Of a stretch of DNA of 15,786 nt, positions 1-6,689 are shown in pieces (positions within the stretch are counted from its first letter, which is position 1; every line of letters begins with the position of its first letter). Below the pieces are notes generated by a model. It worked only from the letters and a program-made list of their open reading frames with translations, did not search any database and had not been told where the DNA came from. The translations under genes and the position numbers were made by a program. Origin of the DNA: Collinsella sp. (GTDB taxonomy: Bacteria; Actinomycetota; Coriobacteriia; Coriobacteriales; Coriobacteriaceae); assembly GCA_031295725.1 (NCBI GenBank), contig JAUMNV010000181.1, positions 1 to 15,786 on the forward strand. The letters are read 5' to 3'.

Positions 1-222
1 AGCGTCATCTTGCTGCTCTGGCGATAGGTCTGTGCCGCTGGCCTGGGGCGCGCGCGTATTGAATGCGTCGACAAAGCCCTGCATGCCCTGCTTCATAAAG
101 AAGGGGCCGTAGATGGGTGAATTGAACGCAATGGGGACGGAGAAGGCTGCAGCGAGAACGAGCGTAGAGATCCATGCGGCCCTGTCTCTTAGGATTAGTT
201 TGAGAAGAAGTCGACAGTACAT
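1..222 (-). CDS. Membrane protein N-terminus, possibly ABC-2 type permease (partial)
   Basis: The minus strand reads without a stop from an ATG at 222-220 to the left edge, giving 74 residues of a gene truncated by the window. A short basic N-terminus (MYCRLLLKLILRDRAAW) leads into one hydrophobic segment of about residues 17-35, then an extracytoplasmic-looking stretch rich in G, P and F. An AGGTG ribosome binding site lies 7-8 bases upstream of the ATG. Another minus-strand reading frame through the same bases has no hydrophobic segment and biased composition, so I prefer this one. A basic N-tail, a first helix near residue 20 and then a loop is typical of ABC-2 permeases and related exporters, but the fragment is too short to prove it. 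Confidence 0.55.
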   Translation of the reverse strand, partial: MYCRLLLKLILRDRAAWISTLVLAAAFSVPIAFNSPIYGPFFMKQGMQGFVDAFNTRAPQASGTDLSPEQQDDA

Positions 223-655
223 TTAGAAGCACCTACGTTCCTCAAAGCATCGTTAGATTAATAATGACAGGCCGAATGAAGATGCGTGCGACGGGGGCGA
301 GGCGAATGGCTGAACGGTATCGATATGCGGGTTTAACGGCATATCGACCACATAGATTATTAACTCGCATTTCTAACAGTTAAGGAGACGGGTGCTTTAC
401 AGCGCACTCCTTCGATGATGCCTTCCGCTAGTTGCTATGCCGGTTTCAGCCAACAAAGAATGTGCCCGGGCGCTCAGGTTCACCGTTAGCGTTGGCAACA
501 TATGAGATGGGCCAGACCCTTGCCGCGCGCCGATTGCGCGAGAGATGTCGGGCTCCATGTTTATTCCACCTGCTTGTTATCAACCAGTCTCGCAAAACAA
601 AGGAAAATGACCCACGGATTACGGACTGGATTCCGGCGAGGGAGTGGAGCACGGA
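223..655. other. Non-coding stretch with a 9-bp palindrome
   Basis: I see no convincing gene here; open frames are short and lack a good ribosome binding site. The clearest structure is a perfect inverted repeat, TCGATATGC at 320-328 and GCATATCGA at 339-347, with a 10-base spacer. It lies about 100 bp upstream of the leftward membrane-protein gene and could be an operator for it. An AT-rich stretch near 250-265 could hold that gene's promoter, but no clear -35/-10 pair was found. Confidence 0.4.
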
Positions 656-687
656 TTGATCGAAGAGGAATGACGCTCTGCTAGAAT
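656..687 (+). promoter_or_regulatory. Predicted promoter of the small membrane peptide gene
   Basis: An extended -10 element, TGC followed by TAGAAT at 682-687, stands 63 bases before the peptide start. A weak -35-like TTGATC is at 656-661, with a 20-base spacer. The second small-peptide gene has the same TAGAAT box and the same 20-base distance to TTAACC (5859-5890), which supports both. The leader contains a GGGC-AGA-GCCC hairpin just upstream of the ribosome binding site. Confidence 0.5.
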
Positions 688-750
688 CAGCAGCGCTGTC
701 GGCAGCCCTTGTGCCGGGCAGAGCCCTCCATCCGATGGGAGGTGATGCCC

Positions 751-876
751 ATGACCGATTTCACTGAGTCCGTGAAGCTCCTGACTGCTATGGTCTCGCT
801 CCTCACGGCCCTTGTCGGCCTTTCCAAGGCACTCAAGCAGGGCTCGAAGCCCAAAAAGAAAGGCCACCGTCGCTAA
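751..876 (+). CDS. Small membrane peptide, holin-like toxin type (41 aa)
   Basis: The gene encodes 41 residues: a short polar start, one hydrophobic helix of about residues 8-25, then a lysine/arginine-rich tail (QGSKPKKKGHRR). GGAGG at 738-742 is 8 bases before the ATG at 751. The ATG at 745, in the same frame, is too close to it, so 751 is chosen. One helix with a strongly basic C-terminus is the plan of small holin-like or type I toxin peptides; that match is by architecture only. A weak GCCCA/TGGGC stem follows the stop without a T-run. A similar gene occurs at 5948-6097. It could equally be a small membrane regulator. Confidence 0.6.
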   Translation: MTDFTESVKLLTAMVSLLTALVGLSKALKQGSKPKKKGHRR

Positions 877-1305
877 GACGATGACCCAACTTCATTAAGC
901 AACGGCTCTGCCCAGCTCACTACAACTTGGGCTGCCGTCGGCACCATTCTACCCGCTTGACATTGCTGCTGTCGATGCGCCGTATCAAGAATCCACGGCA
1001 GCGCTCGCGGTTGCAAAACGGCCTAACAAATAGCGGCTATTAGTCAGTTCGGCTGTCAAAAAGGCCTAATAGTTGCCAATAGTGGCTAGTTGGCAACGGA
1101 TTTGGGCTATTAGTTCTAACGGTGCCTATACTATGACCCCACAAACGGGACACGGTTTTCTGCCCGCACGAGGTTTTAAAGTTTAGCTGGAACAATCCGG
1201 CAGATTGGAGCACAGAACATGAGGTTCGAACGCCTCATGTCGCTCAAAATACGTCTCCTCAATTGCGCAAAGGAGAACGGTATTTAGCGACAAGGAGACA
1301 ATGGA
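877..1305 (+). promoter_or_regulatory. Regulatory region of the phosphoesterase operon with CTATTAG repeats
   Basis: No gene is seen in this 429-bp stretch. Between 1019 and 1115 the motif GGCTATTAG occurs at 1035-1043 and 1105-1113, and its inverted form GCCTAATAG at 1064-1072. A perfect inverted repeat GTTGCCAA (1072-1079) / TTGGCAAC (1090-1097) lies between them. A TATACT -10-like box at 1127-1132 directly follows, with TTGGGC at 1102-1107 as a weak -35, so the repeats would overlap the promoter. The leader has a perfect 8-bp hairpin ACATGAGG (1217-1224) / CCTCATGT (1233-1240). The same motif, as GCCTATTAGGC, recurs at 5075-5085. Confidence 0.5.
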
Positions 1306-1944
1306 ATGATTTGGTTCACCAGTGACACGCACTTCGGGCACGAGAATGTCCTGAAGTTCACGGACCGGCCGTGGGAGACGATTTGGCAGATGAACGATGC
1401 CATCGTCGACAACATCAACGGCAGGGTCGCCGTGGATGACGAGCTCTACATCCTGGGGGATTTCTCATTCAAGATGACCGCCCAGGACGCATACGGGCTG
1501 CGTAAGCGGATCGCCTGCAAGCGCATCCACCTCGTCCCGGGAAACCATGACAAGGACTGGACCCAGCCGGCGGTCGCGGGCGCGTTCACCGTGGAACCGC
1601 CGATCTGCGTGCTCAAGATCGACGGGCAGAAGATCGTCCTGTGCCATTACCCCATGGCCGACTGGCAGGGCATGAGCCATGGATCGTGGCACCTCCACGG
1701 GCACATCCACAGCGGCGGCGGCGCGTACAACGAGTTCAACCGCAAGCAGGGGCTCCTGCGCTACGACGTGGGCTGCGACGCCAACGGGCACTCCCCGGTG
1801 AGCCTCGACGGGCTGAGGAAATGGTTCGCCGGGGTCGACGAGCCGTGCGGCCGGGTGAAATGGCCCTGGTGGGTCAACGAGACCGGTGACAGGCAGGTCG
1901 AACGCGAGCTGGCGGCTTACAAGCGGAAAGAGGCGATCCGATGA
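1306..1944 (+). CDS. Calcineurin-like metallophosphoesterase 1 (phage/plasmid type)
   Basis: The 212-residue protein carries the whole metal-binding set of calcineurin-like phosphoesterases: D7-x-H9 (SDTHFGH), G51-D52, G79-N80-H81-D82, H114 in LCHYP, and G132-H133-I134-H135. It should be a soluble two-metal phosphoesterase; the substrate cannot be read from the sequence. Length fits the compact phage/plasmid subfamily, and about 60 residues after GHIH form a tail with a WPWW segment. The ATG at 1306 has AAGGAGA 7 bases upstream. Its end overlaps the next gene by 4 bases (ATGA), so translation is probably coupled. Third codon positions are very GC-rich, unlike the radical SAM region. Confidence 0.85.
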   Translation: MIWFTSDTHFGHENVLKFTDRPWETIWQMNDAIVDNINGRVAVDDELYILGDFSFKMTAQDAYGLRKRIACKRIHLVPGNHDKDWTQPAVAGAFTVEPPICVLKIDGQKIVLCHYPMADWQGMSHGSWHLHGHIHSGGGAYNEFNRKQGLLRYDVGCDANGHSPVSLDGLRKWFAGVDEPCGRVKWPWWVNETGDRQVERELAAYKRKEAIR

Positions 1945-2666
1945 CGGTCTATGTGACAGGCGACATCCACGGTGGGCTCGACATGCAAAAGCTCCGCGAC
2001 TGGGAGCTTGGGGATAGCCTTGGCAGCGACGACTATCTGATCATCGCCGGCGACTTTGGCTTTCCGTGGGACTTCTCTGCCGAGGAATGCGCCGATATCG
2101 CCTGGATGGAGTCGCGCCCCTACACGGTTCTCTTCGTCGACGGCAACCACGAGCGCTTCGACCACTGGGCGGAGCGCCCCATGGAGCCGTGGCACGGCGG
2201 GCTGACGCAGCGCCTGTCGGATACTTCGTCCATCCGCCGCCTCATGCGCGGGGAGGTCTTCGAGCTCGACGGGAAGACGGTCTTCACCATGGGCGGGGCG
2301 ACGAGCGTCGACAGGGCGTACCGCATCCCGTACAGCTCGTGGTGGCCGCAGGAGCTGCCGGACGAGCGCGATTTCGATGACGCACGGGCAAGGCTCGACG
2401 AGGTCGCCTGGAAGGTCGACTGCGTCATCACCCATACCTGCTCGACGCGCATGCTCTCGCCGACGCTCTACCCGGACCCAGGCTGGGAACGCCCGGATGT
2501 GGACCGGCTGACCGGATTCCTCGACGAGCTCGAGGATCGTCTGGACTACAAGCGCTGGTATTACGGACATTTTCACCGAGACGGCAATCCGGACGAACGG
2601 CACACGGTGCTGTATGACCGGATCGTGAGGCTCGGGGACAAACTCCTGCCGTGGGGTGCGTGCTGA
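1941..2666 (+). CDS. Calcineurin-like metallophosphoesterase 2
   Basis: This 241-residue protein has D8-x-H10 (TGDIHG), D38 in AGDFGF, G68-N69-H70-E71, H165 in VITHT and G209-H210-F211-H212, the complete set of metal ligands. It is clearly a close relative of the third enzyme of the operon: both begin with a YVTGD-(I/V)-HG segment and share AGDFGF, a V/F-DGNHE block, LMRGEVF and MGGATS. It differs from the first enzyme, which has GNHD and is shorter. The start overlaps the first gene by 4 bases and the stop shares one base with the start of the third. Substrate unknown; the family cleaves phosphomonoesters, phosphodiesters or nucleotides. Confidence 0.85.
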   Translation: MTVYVTGDIHGGLDMQKLRDWELGDSLGSDDYLIIAGDFGFPWDFSAEECADIAWMESRPYTVLFVDGNHERFDHWAERPMEPWHGGLTQRLSDTSSIRRLMRGEVFELDGKTVFTMGGATSVDRAYRIPYSSWWPQELPDERDFDDARARLDEVAWKVDCVITHTCSTRMLSPTLYPDPGWERPDVDRLTGFLDELEDRLDYKRWYYGHFHRDGNPDERHTVLYDRIVRLGDKLLPWGAC

Positions 2667-3403
2667 TGGCTATCTATGTGACGGGCGACGTGCACGGCAG
2701 GGCCGAGCACGGGTCCAGCCGGTTTGCCTTCAAGAATTGGCCGCTGGGCCGGACTCTGACGCGCGATGACGTGGTGATCGTGGCCGGCGACTTCGGCTTT
2801 GTCTGGGATGTATCCAACGCCGAGAAATACTGGCTTGACTGGATCGAGTCGAAGCCGTGGACCACGTGTTTCGTGGACGGCAATCATGAGAACCACCATG
2901 CCCTGGCTGAGCTGCCGGTGCGGGAGTGGAACGGCGGGCTCGTCCATGAGGCGCGACCGCACGTGCTGCACCTGATGCGCGGAGAGGTGTTCGATATCGA
3001 CGGGCTCATAGTCCTTGCCATGGGCGGCGCCACGAGCAACGACAGGCAGTATCGCAAGGAGGGGAGGAGCTGGTGGCCCGAGGAGATGCCGAGCGAGGAG
3101 GAGATGGGGCACTGCCGCGCCTCGCTCGACCGCGTGGGCTGGAAGGTCGACTACGTGGTGACTCACGAGGCTCCTGCCGACCTGGCAGAGAAGCTGTGCC
3201 AGGAGCGCGAACGCGAGTATCTGGACGACCAGCTGCAACGATTCCTTGCCGAGCTCGACGGGCAGCTCGGCTACCGCGCCTGGTTCTTCGGCCACTACCA
3301 CGGCGACGAGTGGCGCGACGACAGGCACCGCCTTATCTACCGAGACATCGTGCCGATCGAAAATGCTGCGCCCGGCTCTAGAAACCCTCTAGAAATGCTC
3401 TAG
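2666..3403 (+). CDS. Calcineurin-like metallophosphoesterase 3 (paralogue of 2)
   Basis: From the ATG at 2666 the protein has 245 residues and matches its neighbour from the first residue (MAIYVTGDVHG), which decides this start over an upstream in-frame GTG at 2651. Metal ligands are D8/H10, D42, G72-N73-H74-E75, the THEAP histidine and a C-terminal GHYH. The overlap with gene 2 is one base (TGATG). Two tandem paralogues plus a more distant relative suggest local duplication and perhaps a hetero-oligomer or divided substrate range. The stop codon at 3401-3403 lies inside the long hairpin that ends the operon. Confidence 0.85.
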   Translation: MAIYVTGDVHGRAEHGSSRFAFKNWPLGRTLTRDDVVIVAGDFGFVWDVSNAEKYWLDWIESKPWTTCFVDGNHENHHALAELPVREWNGGLVHEARPHVLHLMRGEVFDIDGLIVLAMGGATSNDRQYRKEGRSWWPEEMPSEEEMGHCRASLDRVGWKVDYVVTHEAPADLAEKLCQEREREYLDDQLQRFLAELDGQLGYRAWFFGHYHGDEWRDDRHRLIYRDIVPIENAAPGSRNPLEML

Positions 3404-3415
3404 AAGGTTTCTAGA
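3377..3415. terminator. Long hairpin between convergent operons
   Basis: TCTAGAAACC, a C, then TCTAGA (3377-3393) pairs with TCTAGA, an A, then GGTTTCTAGA (3399-3415). This gives a 16-bp stem with one C-A mismatch and a 5-base loop (AATGC). It separates the rightward phosphoesterase operon from the leftward lipoprotein operon and can form on both strands. It lacks a long T-run, so terminator is the best guess rather than proven. Unusually, the last nine codons and the stop of the third phosphoesterase lie within it. Confidence 0.6.
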
Positions 3416-3433
3416 AAATAGACGCTTTGCGGC

Positions 3434-3943
3434 CTACTCCAATTCAAAGGTCTGGTCGAGGGAGTTTGACCCGGCGCCCATCCCGTCGACTTTCACTTCG
3501 ATGGGAGACATGTCGTTGAGGTCAAAAATCGACACACCGTCGCATTCGCCTCCCGGCGCAAGCCCTTGCGAAGAGAAGCGGTCTTCCTGCAAATCGGCGG
3601 CAAACCCGCGAGATAGCATCTGCTTATTTTGATAAGCCGTGATGTAGCTACCAACAGCGCATGAATCTGCCGATCGGTTGTTAATGGCGTGCCAGCGAAC
3701 AACGGCAACCTTCCCGCCATCGCCAGCCGAGGAATCATGCACCTCGACGCCGGTGACTGAATACTCCATCTTGCCGTAAACCCCGTCTTCCTGCGCGTTA
3801 TCAGAATCAGCGACCTGAACTGCCGTCTGACGATCGTCTGCCTGGCTGCACCCAGAGGTCATAACTAGGGCGGCTGCCAGAACACCAGCAGCCCCAAAGT
3901 TCCGAGCTAGGTTGATTGCCTTTTTAACAGAGAGATGTTCCAT
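3434..3943 (-). CDS. Lipoprotein with DUF5067-like domain
   Basis: This 169-residue protein begins with a basic N-terminus and a hydrophobic helix ending in a lipobox (MTSGC, cysteine 32), so it should be a lipoprotein on the outer face of the membrane. A short acidic linker follows, then a beta-rich domain: KMEYSVTGVEV, a charged turn, VAVVRWHAINN and a C-terminal strand region. This resembles the immunoglobulin-like DUF5067 domain of Gram-positive lipoproteins; the match is from memory of the family pattern. Two cysteines in the domain could form a disulphide. The ATG at 3943 has GGAG about 9 bases upstream. It is the third gene of a minus-strand operon, 34 bases after the membrane-protein gene. 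Confidence 0.7.
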   Translation of the reverse strand: MEHLSVKKAINLARNFGAAGVLAAALVMTSGCSQADDRQTAVQVADSDNAQEDGVYGKMEYSVTGVEVHDSSAGDGGKVAVVRWHAINNRSADSCAVGSYITAYQNKQMLSRGFAADLQEDRFSSQGLAPGGECDGVSIFDLNDMSPIEVKVDGMGAGSNSLDQTFELE

Positions 3944-3977
3944 CGACTACTCCAAACTTAATTGTTTTTGAATGCCA

Positions 3978-4187
3978 TCAGCCAAACAGCCAAGCCCCAA
4001 TGAGCATGACCACTGAAACTGCTGCAAGCGAAGCCCAGACGGCATTTTGACGGGTGATGACACCGCTGATGTTGAGCGCATTTGCGCCGGCACCATCAAT
4101 GACAGTCCAGACAAGTGCCGTGACCAAAAAGACGACTAGCCCTGCCGTTATCAACTCACGGCGAGACGGCCTTAGCTTGTCGGACAT
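3978..4187 (-). CDS. Small two-helix membrane protein (69 aa)
   Basis: The 69-residue protein has a charged start (MSDKLRPSRREL), a first membrane helix at about residues 12-31, a short polar loop with an NRxNA-like stretch (ISGVITRQNA), and a second helix at about 49-68 running to the C-terminus. No catalytic motif is visible and I do not recognise a family. It begins 2 bases after the stop of the coiled-coil gene and is followed by the lipoprotein gene, so the three are surely co-transcribed. It might be a membrane partner of the lipoprotein. The hydrophobic pattern and tight spacing make it a convincing gene. Confidence 0.7.
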   Translation of the reverse strand: MSDKLRPSRRELITAGLVVFLVTALVWTVIDGAGANALNISGVITRQNAVWASLAAVSVVMLIGAWLFG

Positions 4188-4189
4188 AT

Positions 4190-4882
4190 CTACTCGCCCC
4201 TCGCCTGGGCCATGACCTCGACCTTGGCCTCGGCCACGGCCGCCCGCTGCTCGGAGGCGGCGAGGCGGTCCTTGAGGGCGGCGACCTCGGCCATCAGGTC
4301 ACGCTGGGCGAGGAGGGAGACGTTGAGATCGGCCTGATCCTTGGCCGCGGCGTCGACCGCGCCCCTCATGCTTTCAATTCGATCGTCTTTTGCGGCTGAT
4401 TCTGCCAAGAGCTGATTGTTCTCGGAATCGAGCTTCTTGAGCTGCGAGAGGTAATCGGCGACGGTGGCGTGGAGCTCATCGTTCTCAATCTCCAAGCTCG
4501 CAGTATCCAGCTCGAATTTCTCTTTGATGGCGGCGACCTGCTCGACGCAATTAGATTCGATGCTCTGAATCTGTTCCGTTGCACTTTTCTTGGCGGCGTC
4601 GGCGTCCTCGCGGGCAGCACGAGCCTCCATCGCGGCGGCTTCGGCAGCGCCCACGATGATGCGCTTGACCCGCTCGACCGCCTCATCGAGGACGGCCGAT
4701 GCGTCGAGCGCAGCCTTCATGCCGGGAGTGGCGTTAGGGTGGTAGCCGTCGACCAAGCGGGCGACGGTATCGGCCTGCGAGAGGCCAAGGCTCGTGCTGA
4801 TGTCCTTTATGGCGTCACGGGTCTCCGATGAGACATTCAGACTGGTCATTTTCTTTTCGGACTGGACTTGGTTTTCGGCCAT
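4190..4882 (-). CDS. RHH-type DNA-binding protein with long coiled coil (KfrA-like plan)
   Basis: From the ATG at 4882 the protein has 230 residues. GGAG lies about 9 bases upstream of this ATG and overlaps an in-frame TTG at 4897, which rules the TTG out. Residues 12-45 (MTSLNVSSETRDAIKDIS followed by LGLSQADTVARLVDG) look like a ribbon-helix-helix DNA-binding unit. The rest, about residues 65-225, is almost pure heptad-type coiled coil rich in A, E, K and D. A small DNA-binding head with a long coiled coil is the plan of KfrA-type plasmid proteins and some partition or nucoid factors. It could bind the CTATTAG-type sites upstream of this operon and of the phosphoesterases; that link is inference. 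Confidence 0.65.
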   Translation of the reverse strand: MAENQVQSEKKMTSLNVSSETRDAIKDISTSLGLSQADTVARLVDGYHPNATPGMKAALDASAVLDEAVERVKRIIVGAAEAAAMEARAAREDADAAKKSATEQIQSIESNCVEQVAAIKEKFELDTASLEIENDELHATVADYLSQLKKLDSENNQLLAESAAKDDRIESMRGAVDAAAKDQADLNVSLLAQRDLMAEVAALKDRLAASEQRAAVAEAKVEVMAQARGE

Positions 4883-5074
4883 GATGCGGCACTCCAATCA
4901 ACAACGGGCATGGCTCCGCCACGCCGTACGGCTGGGAACAAATACGCGGCCGCTGTTGAGTTGTGTTCGTCCTGCGATCGGTGAGTTCTAAAAAGGCGTC
5001 TCAAGTCATGCGTTCACGCAGGGTTTCAGTTGGAGAAATACCGCACCCTTATATAGTAACGCCGCCGCACTCGG

Positions 5075-5085
5075 GCCTATTAGGC
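5075..5085. promoter_or_regulatory. Palindrome GCCTATTAGGC upstream of the coiled-coil operon
   Basis: A perfect palindrome around a central T (GCCTA-T-TAGGC) lies in the 226-bp gap between the resolvase stop and the RHH/coiled-coil gene start. It has the same CTATTAG core as the cluster at 1035-1115, so one regulator may bind both regions. An AT-rich TATATA element nearby (about 5050-5060) may be part of a leftward promoter, but no good -35 was found. Confidence 0.4.
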
Positions 5086-5108
5086 AAATCGCGAAACGAC
5101 AGACGGAC

Positions 5109-5693
5109 TTATTTCCTGACGCCCACCAATCCGCGTTCACGAAGGATGCGGTACAGCGTTGATTTGGAGACGCCAGTCGCAGCGCAAATATCGGGAATAG
5201 GAGTCTCTCCTCCAAGATAGAGCCTTACTGCAGCATCGGCTTTGACGCCGGCAGTGCGAGGCCTGCCACCCACGTTGCCGCCGTGGCTCCGTTTGACGGC
5301 GATACCCTCGGCCTGGCGTTGCCTGATCAGATCTCGCTCAAGTTCCGCGGTGCAAGCATGGGTGCCAAGCACGAAGCGCCCGAATGCGGTATCTAGATCC
5401 ACGGGCTGTTTCAGGGACGTGAGCTTCACGCCGAGGTTTCGAAACATAAGGTCATAGTTGAGCAGCTGCCTGGTCGATCTGGTCAAGCGCTCCCAGGATT
5501 CGACCACCACCTCGTCGCCCGCCCGCATCTTCTTGAACAGGCACTTCTGCTGCGTCCGGTCGCCGTCCTGGGCACCCGTGACCTTGTCCTTGTAGATATG
5601 GCCATAGGCCACGCCAGCGTTCACCAGAGCCTCGATCTGGCGGTCCAACCTCTGGTCTTTCGTGCTCACGCGAGCATATCCGTAACGTGTCAT
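5109..5693 (-). CDS. Small serine recombinase / resolvase
   Basis: The 194-residue protein begins MTRYGYARVSTKDQ, with the catalytic serine at position 10 in the YARVST motif of Tn3/Hin-type resolvases and invertases. The catalytic domain runs to about residue 135, including the ERLTRS segment and the RDLIRQRQAEG helix. The C-terminus (VGGRPRTAGVKADAAVRLYLGG..., then ISKSTLYRILRERG-like residues) is the expected helix-turn-helix domain. Length is normal and no key residue is missing. The ATG at 5693 has a perfect AGGAGG 6 bases upstream; longer in-frame starts have none. It probably resolves multimers of a mobile element or inverts a local segment. A candidate binding region lies directly upstream (5761-5846). 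Confidence 0.85.
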   Translation of the reverse strand: MTRYGYARVSTKDQRLDRQIEALVNAGVAYGHIYKDKVTGAQDGDRTQQKCLFKKMRAGDEVVVESWERLTRSTRQLLNYDLMFRNLGVKLTSLKQPVDLDTAFGRFVLGTHACTAELERDLIRQRQAEGIAVKRSHGGNVGGRPRTAGVKADAAVRLYLGGETPIPDICAATGVSKSTLYRILRERGLVGVRK

Positions 5694-5760
5694 TTCAGCC
5701 TCCTGCCTCGTATTTGATTTTCCCATGGGAATTGACGTGGAGGTTTTGACACTGGGTTTT

Positions 5761-5846
5761 GGCACTCGACGTTCACAGCATCGAGGGTTCGATTTTCGAG
5801 TGCCCAGAGGCATACCTTTTGAGACTGTTTAATTTGAACAATAACA
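5761..5846. repeat. Inverted repeats upstream of the resolvase gene, candidate res site
   Basis: GGCACTCGA at 5761-5769 pairs exactly with TCGAGTGCC at 5796-5804, and internal CTCGA/TCGAG repeats lie between. A further TGTT...AACA dyad is at about 5826-5840. Resolvase genes are commonly preceded by a res region of two or three imperfect dyads, so position and symmetry fit. No subsite consensus was matched base by base. Confidence 0.4.
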
Positions 5847-5858
5847 GAGGTGTACCAG

Positions 5859-5890
5859 TTAACCGGGGTAGTCGCAGATTCGGTTAGAAT
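5859..5890 (+). promoter_or_regulatory. Predicted promoter of the second small membrane peptide gene
   Basis: TAGAAT at 5885-5890 is a good -10 element, with TTAACC at 5859-5864 at the same 20-base spacing as in the promoter at 656-687. A CACGG-CGCATT-CCGTG hairpin follows in the leader before GGAGG at 5936-5940. Confidence 0.45.
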
Positions 5891-5947
5891 TGATGTCACG
5901 GCGCATTCCGTGCGCGGGCGGCCGACGATTTGATCGGAGGTCACCAT

Positions 5948-6097
5948 ATGCTGAAATTCCTTAACGCGCTGGCCGCTCTTGCAACGGTCGGCACGTTCAT
6001 CATCGCGTTTTTAAACTCGTATGAGGTTCGGATTAAGGTCCGTAGGCGTACGCGCGGTGCGGACAGTGGACGGCATTTGCGCCACAAGCGCAAATAA
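5948..6097 (+). CDS. Small membrane peptide with arginine-rich tail (49 aa)
   Basis: The 49-residue product starts MLKFLNALAALATVGTFIIAF, one clear membrane helix of about residues 4-21, and ends in a highly basic tail (VRIKVRRRTRG..., RHLRHKRK). GGAGG at 5936-5940 is 7 bases before the ATG. A GC-rich hairpin follows immediately after the stop, so the gene is a complete single-gene unit with its own promoter, leader hairpin and terminator. That arrangement, helix plus basic tail in a compact unit, is characteristic of type I toxins and holin-like peptides; no antisense RNA was proven. The first peptide at 751-876 has the same design with little sequence identity. Confidence 0.65.
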   Translation: MLKFLNALAALATVGTFIIAFLNSYEVRIKVRRRTRGADSGRHLRHKRK

Positions 6098-6098
6098 G

Positions 6099-6126
6099 AA
6101 TGCCCGGGGGTCGGAGCCCGGGCATT
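6099..6126 (+). terminator. Rho-independent-like terminator of the small peptide gene
   Basis: AATGCCCGGG (6099-6108) pairs perfectly with CCCGGGCATT (6117-6126) across an 8-base loop, beginning one base after the stop codon. The T-run after the stem is short (TTTAAC). Confidence 0.7.
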
Positions 6127-6680
6127 TAACAAAGACTGAAAACTAGGCCGCCCGCGCTCCATGTTGCTTACACGGGATGCGTCGTTTTCTGTTGTCATTC
6201 TACCCTCTTTGGGCAGATAAAACCACCGTACGCTTGGGTTCTCATGCGAGTTCATCCATCGTCCATGCGGCGTGATCGCAACAGTGGGAGCCGTCCAGGA
6301 CAGCTCATCTTACAATCGAATGAATTGCAGCTGCCGAATTGATCTCCATAAACATGACGCGGCTGTAGAATGAAGCAGGGTCGAAACGAAGCAGTTCCCG
6401 GACAATTGGCGTCCGGCCAGACACTTCGGTTCGGCCCTTTCTCATGCGCATTTCTAGAAACGCCTAGTACGGATACAGGTCTGGACTAGGTCCACTCATC
6501 GCCAGCGACATGTATTCCGAAATGATTGCGAATCGCTTTTGATGCGGTGCCTGACGGCACCTATGATCCGCTCGCGAAGCTCGCTGACTTATATATCTCT
6601 TATTTACATCGCCCGGGGAGCGAAGCGACGCCGGCGCTGAGGGCTGACGGTTGGCACGCCTCGCGCTGATGACTTGCTGA
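6127..6680. other. Non-coding stretch, a few hairpins
   Basis: No supported gene. A minus-strand frame starting near 6198 (MTTENDASRV...) has a GAGGG-like site but runs antisense through the terminator and peptide gene, so I do not call it. Visible structures are CCGGAC/GTCCGG at about 6406-6424 and the perfect hairpin GGTGCC-TGAC-GGCACC within 6546-6561. The 16-mer GCGGTGCCTGACGGCA at 6544-6559 recurs at 12297-12312. Confidence 0.4.
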
Positions 6681-6689
6681 TTGTAATAA

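Noticed and set aside
1019..1115. CRISPR-like or iteron reading of the CTATTAG repeats
   Set aside because: Copies are too short, irregularly spaced and in mixed orientation, and no replication initiator is nearby; an operator cluster fits better.
1237..1287. 16-codon leader peptide before the first phosphoesterase
   Set aside because: Its ATG lies in a hairpin arm and has no ribosome binding site; no regulatory codon run is visible.
5941..6198. Minus-strand frame starting MTTENDASRVSNMERG with a GAGGG-like site
   Set aside because: It runs antisense through a perfect terminator and the small peptide gene, and its composition looks like a shadow. An antisense RNA remains possible.
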